DNA from: Pontibacter ruber
GTDB lineage: Bacteria; Bacteroidota; Bacteroidia; Cytophagales; Hymenobacteraceae
DNA length: 64,000 bases
Direction of reading: 5' to 3'
NCBI RefSeq assembly: GCF_023630205.1
Contig: NZ_JALPRR010000004.1
Span: forward strand, 124,001-188,000
Shown: positions 18,686 to 28,905 of the stretch, one piece after another
Numbering within the stretch: position 1 is the stretch's first letter
Layout: every line of letters begins with the position of its first letter
Position numbers and translations under genes: made by a program
Notes under the pieces: model-generated
What the model saw: only the letters and a program-made list of their open reading frames with translations
Databases searched by the model: none
Told to the model about the DNA's origin: nothing

Positions 18686-19318
18686 ATGATTCAGAACAAG
18701 ATCCGAAATCGCCGGGAGGCTGCTGTACTGCTGGCAGAAGCGCTGGCGAAGTATAAAGGGCAACCGGGTGTAGTGCTGGCCATACCAAGGGGAGGCGTGC
18801 CTATTGCGGCGCATATTGCCAGAGAGTTGCACATGCCCCTGGATCTTATCCTTACCAAAAAGATCGGCCACCCGGCCAATCCGGAATTTGCCATTGGCTC
18901 GGTCAGCATAGATACGGTGCAGATAAACGAGGAGATCAATGTGCCGCACGAATACATAGATGCAGAAGTAAACCGCATTCGCGAGAGCCTTCGTGAAAAG
19001 CAGCAGCTTTTCCTGGGCAACCGGAAGCCCGTAGACCTGAGAGATAGAATTGTGATCATCGTAGACGATGGCATTGCAACCGGCAATACACTTATTGCCA
19101 CCATCAAACTGGTGCAGATAAAGCAGCCCCGCAAAGTAGTGGTAGCAGTACCTGTGGCCCCGCCCTCAGCCGTCAGGCGCATCGGTGCCATGGTAGACGA
19201 AATCATCTGCCTGCTGGCCCCACCTGATTTTTTTGCTGTAGGACAGTTCTACGATGAGTTCACGCAGGTGAGCGACGAGGAAGTGATCGAGCTCCTGAAT
19301 CAGGATCATGCAACGTAA
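18686..19318 (+). CDS. Phosphoribosyltransferase-family protein
   Basis: A 210-residue protein with the type I phosphoribosyltransferase fold. The PRPP-binding motif is IVIIVDDGIATGNTL near residue 120, and the PP-loop-like AIPRGGVPIAAHIA is near residue 33. A hood region (KKIGHPANPEFAIGSV) is typical of the subfamily found next to dienelactone hydrolases rather than of purine or pyrimidine salvage enzymes. It is probably co-transcribed with the hydrolase upstream. The accepted base or other nucleophile is not known. Confidence 0.9.
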   Translation: MIQNKIRNRREAAVLLAEALAKYKGQPGVVLAIPRGGVPIAAHIARELHMPLDLILTKKIGHPANPEFAIGSVSIDTVQINEEINVPHEYIDAEVNRIRESLREKQQLFLGNRKPVDLRDRIVIIVDDGIATGNTLIATIKLVQIKQPRKVVVAVPVAPPSAVRRIGAMVDEIICLLAPPDFFAVGQFYDEFTQVSDEEVIELLNQDHAT

Positions 19319-19647
19319 GTATGAGCATTGCTATACATCAAATATGAGTTTCATAGCTGCAGATATAGCACGGACAGGTCGCGACCTATCTCTACAATTC
19401 AGTTCCAGTTGCATAGCAGCTCACAAAGCAGTGCCGTTTCCAGTCCTTGGGTTGAGCGCCTTCTATTGTTGCGGTGCCCGCAAGGGCAGCCTACAGGCGC
19501 AGCCGATGGCAGCTTCAATAGACAGCGCGATGCCCGAGGACGAGGCCCCGCGGCCGTGAGCGCACCAAAGTATAAAATGAAACTATAGGCAAGTAAGACT
19601 GAGGAACACAGACAGCTACGAAGCAAAGGCAGTCATACGCTATCCCA
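19319..19647. other. Spacer with a GC-rich, structured block
   Basis: A 329-base region between convergent genes. About 19440-19572 is much richer in G+C than its surroundings. It contains a hairpin TGCCC-GCAA-GGGCA (19475-19488) with a GNRA-type tetraloop and further self-complementary runs such as GGCCCCGCGGCC. Weak open frames cross it, one starting at 19308 inside the end of the phosphoribosyltransferase gene and ending with MPEDEAPRP, but they resemble no family I know. It could be a structured RNA, an interspersed repeat or a small gene. Confidence 0.4.
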
Positions 19648-20976
19648 TCACTCCAATCTATACTTCTTTGCAAAGGTCTTGGTATTGACCGTAGTTTTCA
19701 GCAGGTAAACGCCTGTTTGTTGTGCTGCAGCAAAAACTATTTCCTGTGCTATGCGCCCGACTTCATCGGCCTTTGTGAAAATGGAATGCAGCAGCTTGCC
19801 ATCCAAAGTATAAATGTGGGCCTGTACCTCTTCTTCGGGCAGCAGGTTTGCAGCATGCAACATAGCAGGTCCGCCGTGTGCTTTCGTGAGGTATACCAGC
19901 GGCTCTGTTCCTGTAGTATGTCTGTTAACAGCAATTACATTGGACGTCTCGTACTGTCCGTCAAAATCGACCTGCTTCAGGCGGTAATAAAGGGTGCCGG
20001 TGTGGGCAGATTTGTCGGTGAAAGTATAAGCAAGCGTCGTATTGGAATTGCCGGAGCCGTTTACCTTCCCTATTACTTTGAAATTCTTTCCGTCTTCGGA
20101 TCGCTCTATGTTGAAATGAGCATTGTTTGTTTCTGAAGCTGTTTTCCAGTGGAGTTGAATACCGCTTTTCGCCACGATGCCTTTGAAATCGAAGAGCTCA
20201 ACAGGTAAGGGCGTTATTACCGGATCAAGTGCCTCGAACCAACGCAGTGCCATTTTTTCTTCTCCACTGGCGTTGGGATGTACGCCGTCCCAGGTGTCAG
20301 CTCCTTCTGTCGGGTCGAAATCTACGGTCTGGTCTACTACAATTACCGGAGACTGATCGCTGTTCAGTCTTCGGGCCAGGAGCGGAATCTGCTCGTTATA
20401 GTTGCTCCATCGGTCTATGGTGTTCTGCCCTACTTTCTCTATCCAGATCGGGAGTATCTTTGCCATCAGGATCGTAACGTTCGGATTCGTTTTCCGGATC
20501 TCACTTACCACCTCTTCCAGTTCCTGTATGGTTTCTTCCACAGGTTGTTCCTGCATCACATCGTTAGAACCCAGATGCATCAGCACGACGTCCGGGGTAT
20601 AGCCGCGCAGCCATTCTTTTAGTCTGCCTTTGTCGCGCTCGTCTTCGTGGCCGTGCAGGATCTGATCTATTCGCCAACCCCAGTGGCCTTCGTTGCGGTT
20701 GCTATACGTTTGTCCGTTATGATCCGGAAACTCCGGGTTACCTTCGAAGTTCACATCGTGTGAGCCTACATATTCAAACTCAACGCCGGCTTCGGTCAGC
20801 ATTTTCCAGAGCGGATAGCGGTAGCTGGGGTGCTCGTTGTCGCCCTGGGTGATGGAATTGCCCAGCGGCATGATCCTGAGCGCCTGGGCAGATACAGTCG
20901 CAGGCATCATCATAAAAAGGAACAGTATTAGCTTCAGTGTTTTAAAGAAGGAGAGGGCGTGTAAGTATAGCAACAT
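19648..20976 (-). CDS. Secreted SGNH/GDSL hydrolase with T9SS sorting domain
   Basis: A 442-residue secreted esterase-type protein. The signal peptide ends ATVSAQA. An SGNH hydrolase domain spans about residues 33-235, with block I IMPLGNSITQGDNEHPSYR (Ser), block III VVLMHLGSNDVMQ (Asn), and block V DTWDGVHPNASGEEKMA (Asp and His). A beta-rich region follows (PVELFDFKGIVAKSGIQLHWKTASETNNAHFNIERS), common in Bacteroidota cell-surface proteins. The end (TGVYLLKTTVNTKTFAKKYRLE) is a type A T9SS sorting signal, so export through the type IX system is expected. The start is the ATG; a TTG two codons earlier is possible. Likely substrates are acetylated or acylated polysaccharides, by family only. 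Confidence 0.88.
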   Translation of the reverse strand: MLLYLHALSFFKTLKLILFLFMMMPATVSAQALRIMPLGNSITQGDNEHPSYRYPLWKMLTEAGVEFEYVGSHDVNFEGNPEFPDHNGQTYSNRNEGHWGWRIDQILHGHEDERDKGRLKEWLRGYTPDVVLMHLGSNDVMQEQPVEETIQELEEVVSEIRKTNPNVTILMAKILPIWIEKVGQNTIDRWSNYNEQIPLLARRLNSDQSPVIVVDQTVDFDPTEGADTWDGVHPNASGEEKMALRWFEALDPVITPLPVELFDFKGIVAKSGIQLHWKTASETNNAHFNIERSEDGKNFKVIGKVNGSGNSNTTLAYTFTDKSAHTGTLYYRLKQVDFDGQYETSNVIAVNRHTTGTEPLVYLTKAHGGPAMLHAANLLPEEEVQAHIYTLDGKLLHSIFTKADEVGRIAQEIVFAAAQQTGVYLLKTTVNTKTFAKKYRLE

Positions 20977-23663
<2,687 letters not shown>

Positions 23664-23682
23664 TCCGAAGTATAAAGTATAA

Positions 23683-23724
23683 AATGAGAAAGGCTGCCTG
23701 AGAGATCAGGCAGCCTTTCTCATT
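23683..23724 (+). terminator. icd terminator
   Basis: Long stem AATGAGAAAGGCTGCCTGA / TCAGGCAGCCTTTCTCATT with a 4-base loop, 20 bases after the stop codon. Confidence 0.9.
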
Positions 23725-23792
23725 TATTGAATTATCTTTATTTTAATTCAAAGGTTACCTTAATTTGTAATAGTCAAGATAAAGTCTGACCC

Positions 23793-23941
23793 TACATGCC
23801 GCAAGTTTAGCGTGAGCGCAACTTGTGGCTGAATATGAGGCCAGTTTGTAACTGGCATACTGTCATTTTTATACATCCGCCAGTTACAAACTGGCTATCA
23901 TTACAACCACCAGTTACCGCTTCGCTCAAACTGACGGTATG
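23793..23941 (+). repeat. Left inverted repeat of second RAYT element
   Basis: Two hairpin modules (GCCAGTTTGTAACTGGC and GCCAGTTACAAACTGGC), flanked by outer arm ACATGCCGCAAGTTTAGCG and inner arm GCTTCGCTCAAACTG. It matches the reverse complement of 24507-24645 with several differences and one short length difference. Confidence 0.8.
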
Positions 23942-23956
23942 TTCGTATAGCATACC

Positions 23957-24505
23957 ATGAGCCGAAACTATAAGATCAGCGACCAGAACCAACTGCACTT
24001 TATTTCTTTTGCAACTATAAACTGGATAGATGTTTTCACCAGACCCGCCTACAAAAACATTGTAGTTGACAGCCTGAACTATTGCATCAAGAACAAGGGG
24101 CTCGAAGTATACGCCTGGTGCCTCATGTCTAATCACGTTCATCTAATCATAGGTTCACAGACAGAAAACCAATCTGCTATCATCCGTGATCTGAAAAAGC
24201 ATACTTCGAAGACCGTACTAAAAGCTATTGTTGATAACCCGCAGGAGAGCCGCAGAGAATGGATGCTCTGGATGTTTGAGCGTGCAGGAAAACGTAATAG
24301 TAACAACCAGGATTTCCAGTTCTGGCAGCAGCACAACCAGCCCATTGAGCTTGACTCAAATTTCTTGTTAGAGCAGAAGCTGAATTATATTCATAACAAT
24401 CCTGTAGAAGCTGGTTTAGTGTGGGAGCCGCAGGATTATCCTTACAGCAGTGCCATAGACTATGCTGGAGGAAAAGGAATGATAGATATTATACTTCTAG
24501 ACTAA
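23957..24505 (+). CDS. REP-associated tyrosine transposase (Y1/IS200-like)
   Basis: A 182-residue transposase. The start MSRNYKISDQNQLHFISFATINWIDVF is typical of the subgroup that begins with a beta strand and WxDxF. The HUH motif is in WCLMSNHVHLII near residue 58, and the catalytic Tyr is in KLNYIHNNPVEAGLV near residue 152, followed by DYPYSSAIDYAGG. It is complete. It differs clearly from the RAYT at 15563-16177, which agrees with the different repeats on its flanks. Confidence 0.92.
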   Translation: MSRNYKISDQNQLHFISFATINWIDVFTRPAYKNIVVDSLNYCIKNKGLEVYAWCLMSNHVHLIIGSQTENQSAIIRDLKKHTSKTVLKAIVDNPQESRREWMLWMFERAGKRNSNNQDFQFWQQHNQPIELDSNFLLEQKLNYIHNNPVEAGLVWEPQDYPYSSAIDYAGGKGMIDIILLD

Positions 24506-24506
24506 T

Positions 24507-24645
24507 CATGCCACCAGTTTGAGCGAAGCGGGAAATGATAGCCAGTTTGTAACTGGCGAAAGTATGGTTTATGGAACACGAGCCAGTTACAAACTGGCCT
24601 CATGTGCAGCCACAAGTTACGCTCACGCTAAACTTGCGGCATGTA
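24507..24645 (-). repeat. Right inverted repeat of second RAYT element
   Basis: Inverted relative to the left repeat. It starts CATGCCACCAGTTTGAGCG just after the transposase stop codon and ends GCGGCATGTA. Confidence 0.8.
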
Positions 24646-24700
24646 AGGGGTAACTGGAAGATAGTTAAACAATGAGCGACAACCTCGCCCTACCAGACCC

Positions 24701-24745
24701 TAAAACAAAAGCGGCAGCCATACTTTGGCTGCCGCTTTTGTTTTA
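24701..24745. terminator. Terminator of the CHRD gene
   Basis: A perfect 20-base stem (24701-24720 with 24726-24745) containing AAAACAAAAGCGGCAGCC, with a 5-base loop. It is on the downstream side of the minus-strand CHRD gene, and the same stem core is reused at 25787. Confidence 0.9.
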
Positions 24746-24759
24746 TACTTATAATGCCA

Positions 24760-25605
24760 CTAATCCGCATTCTTGCCTATATCTCCCTGGGCAACTATCA
24801 CATTCAATTGGGTTTCGCTCAGGTGCACGTTCACGTAGCCGTCGTAGCGGAGCACGTCTTTGTAGCCGAATGGCGTGCCGTTATCGAGTTTGGCGACGTT
24901 TGTCATGCTCATGCCGGTGCTGCCGTTTACCGGGTTGAAGGTAAATACAATATCTCCACCCTCTTTTGCTGAGTTTTTATGAATGTGGGCTGGGTGTATG
25001 CCGCCTTCCGGGGTATTCTGCAACTTAATGGTGGCTAAGGCTTCGCCGTTCTTCCTTTCTTCAAAAAGAACGCTGCCGCTTATGCCGGGTACGTCTTTCT
25101 CATTCAGGGCATATTGCTTTGACTTTCCTGTGAGTTCATTCTGGCCGATATCGCCCTGTGCTACAATAACATCCAGCTGATCCTGGCTCAAATGCACGTT
25201 TACATGACCATCGAAGCGCAGCAAGTCTTCATATGTTACGCGTGTTCCCGCATCCGTAGTCTGTACGATGGTGGTACTAATGCCTGTTGTTCCATTCACC
25301 GGCTCCAGCGAAATAACGATAGGACCGCCCTCTGCAGCTGTGTTAGCATGTATGTGTGCAGGATGTCTGCCTCCGGTTGGTGTTCCGGTTAAAAGAATGG
25401 TGATGGAGGTTGTTCTCTCATCAAGGCGCACAAATGTTGCAGTGCCTTCTATATTAGGGTCTGCTACAGATTCTAATTCATAAACTTTAGTTTTGGGTAA
25501 AGGTATCGGAAGGTCATCGTCGTCGTCCTTACAACCAGTAAAGGCAAAAGTGCTAAGCACCAACATTAAAGCGAAAATTCTGAATTTAGATAAGTCGTTC
25601 AGCAT
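24760..25605 (-). CDS. Lipoprotein with two CHRD domains
   Basis: A 281-residue exported lipoprotein. The lipobox is TFAFTGC near residue 25, followed by an Asp run (KDDDDD). Two tandem CHRD domains follow, at about residues 42-155 and 165-280. Each contains a GGRHPAHIH or GGIHPAHIH motif, a PVNG(T/S)TG motif and a closing NVHLS-Q-(D/N)VIVAQGDIG. The near-identical ends show an internal duplication. CHRD domains occur in chordin and in bacterial surface proteins; their function in bacteria is unclear. The paired His residues could bind metal. It stands alone. Confidence 0.9.
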   Translation of the reverse strand: MLNDLSKFRIFALMLVLSTFAFTGCKDDDDDLPIPLPKTKVYELESVADPNIEGTATFVRLDERTTSITILLTGTPTGGRHPAHIHANTAAEGGPIVISLEPVNGTTGISTTIVQTTDAGTRVTYEDLLRFDGHVNVHLSQDQLDVIVAQGDIGQNELTGKSKQYALNEKDVPGISGSVLFEERKNGEALATIKLQNTPEGGIHPAHIHKNSAKEGGDIVFTFNPVNGSTGMSMTNVAKLDNGTPFGYKDVLRYDGYVNVHLSETQLNVIVAQGDIGKNAD

Positions 25606-25786
25606 AGTATTATAATTTAATGGTAAAAAAATATAATATTATTGTTGCAACACTTTCTTTAACTTCCTGACCTACATAATGTTTTGGGTAATTTGTAAGT
25701 GGCGCCAGAACAGGTGTGAGCAGTGTGGGGAAGAGGATTAGAAAAATGCGGAGTGTTATGCCTTAACCGAAGAGGGCTAAGGCATA

Positions 25787-25826
25787 AAACAAAAGCGGCA
25801 GCCTGTTAGGGCTGCCGCTTTTGTTT
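25787..25826. terminator. Terminator of the M16 peptidase gene
   Basis: 17-base arms AAACAAAAGCGGCAGCC / GGCTGCCGCTTTTGTTT with a 6-base loop, 21 bases beyond the M16 stop. A weaker hairpin TGCCTTA / TAAGGCA lies just outside it near 25760-25784. Confidence 0.85.
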
Positions 25827-25846
25827 AGAAGGTTTGGCAATAAAGC

Positions 25847-28807
25847 TTAGTAACCGAATATCTCCTTCAGGCTCAGCTGCTTCACTTTGCCATATTTCTC
25901 CAGTTCCTTGAAGTTCAGGCGGTCTTTTGAGCCGATCACAAGTATAGCCTGCGGCTGGTTCTTGATGTACTTCTGCTGGAACTCCTTCATCTGATCAAAA
26001 GTCATGCTGTTGGCGCTCTTGTACACGTCTTCGCGGATGTCGTGCTCAATTCCCAAACGCTTGGCGCGCTCGTAGTCGAACAGGATGTCAGACTTGGTAA
26101 CACGCTCAGACGAAATGCTGTTTCTCAGAGAAGCTTTCGCATTCTCGAAGTTGGCATCGGCCAGCGGCATGTTGTTCAGAAGTTCCTGCATGCCTACCAT
26201 TGCTTCCGGCAACTTATCGGCCTGCGCGCCGATGTATGACTGCAGGTAGTTAGAGCGGTTTTTCTTGCTGGCAGGGCTGTACACCGAGTACGTAGAATAA
26301 GCAAGCGCCTTCGACTCACGCAGCTCCTGGAATACAATGCCACCCATGTACTCGTTGTACATGCGCACCACCGGCACGATGTCGGCAGTATAAGGCACCG
26401 ACTTGCTCAGGAACAGCAGCTCGGCCTGTACCATGTCGTAATCTGCCCAGTACACGGTCGGCTGCTTGATGTCGAGCTCGGCGTATACTTTCTCAGCAGG
26501 AGTAGGCTTCAGCTTGGCCGGTACGTTGTGGCCAGCATTCAGGGCCGCTACCAGGTTGTCCGTTTCACGTGGACCGTAGTACAGCACGCGGTGCTCATAC
26601 GTCGGGATGCTCTTGATGATATTCACCAGTTCCTGCGGCTTCAGGGCCTTCAGCTCTTTCTCTGAAAGTACAGTAGTGAACGGGTTCTTCGCGCCATACT
26701 TGGCATAGTTTACCATGGCCTGGTTCAGGATCACACTCTTGTTCTTTTTCGCGTCGCTGCGGGCTTTCAGCATTCCGGTCACCATGTTATCCAAAGCTTC
26801 CTTGTCGGCTTTCGGGTTCTGCAGCAGGCTTTCAAACAGGGCAAGGCCTTTTTCGAAGTTCTCGTCCAGGCCGGTCAGGCTCACGTACACCTGGTCGCCG
26901 GAAGAAAATACGTTGAAAGAGGTGCCCAGCTTGTAGAACTCTTTCTTCAGTTCTTCGGCTGTATACTTGTCGTTACCCAGGTACTTGAGGTAATTCACCG
27001 CCATGCCCAGTTTCGGGTCGTTGTTGGTGCCCATGTCCAGGATGTAGTACAGCTGGAACAGGCCGTTTTCCTTGTTCTGGGTGTACAGCAGCGGGATATT
27101 GCTCTTCAGTTTCGACTCTTTGATGTCCTCTTTATAGTTCACGAACACCGGCTCCAGGGCTGTAGCTTCTTTGGCCATAAACTCTTTGTAGTAAGCCGAT
27201 TGTGCGTCGCGGTTTACAGCCACCGGCGTGATAGCTGGTTTTTCTACTTTCTGGGCGTTCGGATCTTTGCCGGTGCGCTTGTACACCAGCACGTAGTTGT
27301 TGCCCAAGTACTTGTTGGCTACGTCAACAACTTCCTGCTTCGTGATCTTGGCAAATTCGTCCGGACGGTTCACATAATCTTTCCAGTCCATGCCGTAGAT
27401 AAAGGCGCTCACAAAGGCATCGGCGCGGTTGCTGTTGTCTTCATACGATTCCATCAGGCTGATCTTGTTGTTGTTCACGATCGCCGGAATCACCCAATCC
27501 TCAAACTTGCCCTGCTTTACCAGCTCGATCTGTGCCAGCAGCATGTCTTTTACCTGGTCCAGCGACTGGCCCTGGCGTGGCGCACCACCTACCCGGAACG
27601 TAGAGTAGTCTTTCATCTGCGTGTCGTATGCGTAAGCCTGCAACACTTTTTGCTGCTGGTTCAGGTTCAGGTCAATAAGGCCGGCCTGCCCGTTGTAGAG
27701 GATGTTGCTGATCATCTGCAGTACCAGTGTCTCGCGGGTGGTAATGCCCGGGAAACGGTACGATACCGATACGTTCTCGGCATCCGGACCCAATACTTCC
27801 TTCACGATCGGCTTTTGGATCGGCTGCTCCTGCGCTACCTTGAACTCCGGCAACGGCTTTTTCTGCAGCTTACCAAACTCCGCATCGATCAAACGGATGG
27901 TCTGGTCAAAGTCGATGTCACCGCTCAGCGCAATGGCCATGTTGTTCGGCACATAGTAGGTGTTGTAGTACTTCTTGATCTCCGTGATCGACGGGTTTTT
28001 CAGGTGCTCGATGGTACCGATGGTGGTTTGCGTGCCGTACTGGTGCGTCGGGAACAGCGCCGTGTTGATTACTTCAGCTACTTTGCGGCCGTCGCTGTCC
28101 AGGGTGCGGTTTTTCTCTTCGTATACTGCTTCCAACTCGGTGTGGAAAATGCGCGGCACCATATCACCAAATCGGTCAGCTTCCAGTGCTACCCAGCGCT
28201 CGAGCTGGTTGCTTGGGATATTGTTGGTATACACGGTCTGGTCTACCCAGGTATAAGCGTTCGTTCCTTTGGCACCGATGGCACCCAGGATTTTGTCATA
28301 CTCGTTGGCTACTGCATACTTGGCCGCAACACCTGAAACAGAGTCGATCTGGTGGTAGATTTTTTTGCGGGCTGCTTCGTCTTTAGTCGCTCTGTACTTC
28401 TCGTAAAGTGCTTCGATCTTGTCGAGTTCCACTTTCTCTTTTGCCCAGTCCTGGGTGCCTAACTCTGATGTTCCTTTGAACACCATGTGCTCCAGGTAGT
28501 GGGCCAGACCGGTGGCATCGGCCGGGTCGTTTTTAGAGCCGGCACGTACCGCGATAAACGTCTGGATACGTGGCGCATCTTCGTAATCCGTCAGGTATAC
28601 TTTCAGGCCGTTGTCCAGGGTATAAACGCGGGCGTTCAGCGGGTCGCCGGGCACGGTCTCATACTTGTACTCCTTTTTCTCCGGAGTAGCAGCCGCTGTT
28701 TCAGTAGTCGACTGCGACTGGTATGCTTCGTTTTTGCACTGCGTAAGCGAGATCGCCGACACAACCAAAAACAGCGATAATCCTTTTTTCATGTGGTTTT
28801 TCTTCAT
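25847..28807 (-). CDS. M16-family zinc metallopeptidase lipoprotein (two-domain insulinase type)
   Basis: A 986-residue periplasmic or membrane-anchored peptidase. The lipobox is AISLTQC near residue 24. The N-terminal M16 domain has the inverted zinc motif HYLEH (GLAHYLEHMVFKGTSE, near residue 105) with the downstream acidic ligand in ELEAVYEEKNRT. Middle and C-terminal M16C-type domains follow, with a noncatalytic repeat carrying the R/Y region (ELRESKALAYSTYSVYSPAS) typical of these clamshell enzymes. The start may be the first ATG or the one five codons later; both keep the signal peptide. It degrades peptides that fit the chamber. It has its own promoter and terminator. Confidence 0.93.
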   Translation of the reverse strand: MKKNHMKKGLSLFLVVSAISLTQCKNEAYQSQSTTETAAATPEKKEYKYETVPGDPLNARVYTLDNGLKVYLTDYEDAPRIQTFIAVRAGSKNDPADATGLAHYLEHMVFKGTSELGTQDWAKEKVELDKIEALYEKYRATKDEAARKKIYHQIDSVSGVAAKYAVANEYDKILGAIGAKGTNAYTWVDQTVYTNNIPSNQLERWVALEADRFGDMVPRIFHTELEAVYEEKNRTLDSDGRKVAEVINTALFPTHQYGTQTTIGTIEHLKNPSITEIKKYYNTYYVPNNMAIALSGDIDFDQTIRLIDAEFGKLQKKPLPEFKVAQEQPIQKPIVKEVLGPDAENVSVSYRFPGITTRETLVLQMISNILYNGQAGLIDLNLNQQQKVLQAYAYDTQMKDYSTFRVGGAPRQGQSLDQVKDMLLAQIELVKQGKFEDWVIPAIVNNNKISLMESYEDNSNRADAFVSAFIYGMDWKDYVNRPDEFAKITKQEVVDVANKYLGNNYVLVYKRTGKDPNAQKVEKPAITPVAVNRDAQSAYYKEFMAKEATALEPVFVNYKEDIKESKLKSNIPLLYTQNKENGLFQLYYILDMGTNNDPKLGMAVNYLKYLGNDKYTAEELKKEFYKLGTSFNVFSSGDQVYVSLTGLDENFEKGLALFESLLQNPKADKEALDNMVTGMLKARSDAKKNKSVILNQAMVNYAKYGAKNPFTTVLSEKELKALKPQELVNIIKSIPTYEHRVLYYGPRETDNLVAALNAGHNVPAKLKPTPAEKVYAELDIKQPTVYWADYDMVQAELLFLSKSVPYTADIVPVVRMYNEYMGGIVFQELRESKALAYSTYSVYSPASKKNRSNYLQSYIGAQADKLPEAMVGMQELLNNMPLADANFENAKASLRNSISSERVTKSDILFDYERAKRLGIEHDIREDVYKSANSMTFDQMKEFQQKYIKNQPQAILVIGSKDRLNFKELEKYGKVKQLSLKEIFGY

Positions 28808-28883
28808 ATAAAGTAAAGAGACACAAGTATAGCTTCACCAGTCTAAACCGATGGAGCTATATTTGTGTGTATCTGGAACTATA

Positions 28884-28891
28884 CAAATATA
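28884..28891 (-). promoter_or_regulatory. Candidate -7 box of M16 gene promoter (TATATTTG)
   Basis: An exact TAnnTTTG match on the minus strand in the 98-base gap after dnaX, about 77 bases before the M16 start codon. No convincing -33 TTG was seen. Confidence 0.4.
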
Positions 28892-28905
28892 AAATTTATA
28901 CTTGA

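Larger units (their letters stand above)
23793..24645. mobile_element. Second RAYT-type element with about 140-bp imperfect inverted ends
   Basis: An 853-base unit: a Y1 transposase gene between inverted repeats at 23793-23941 and 24507-24645. The shared outer end begins TACATGCCGCAAGTTTAGCG. Both repeats contain hairpins of the form GCCAGTT-TGT-AACTGGC. The repeats share no sequence with the first RAYT element, so this is a separate family. It lies in the spacer between icd and the CHRD gene and disrupts no gene. Confidence 0.8.

Noticed and set aside
27200..28336. Open frame of 378 codons opposite the M16 peptidase gene
   Set aside because: Antisense shadow; its composition (rich in Val, Arg, His, Gln) follows from the codons of the true gene.
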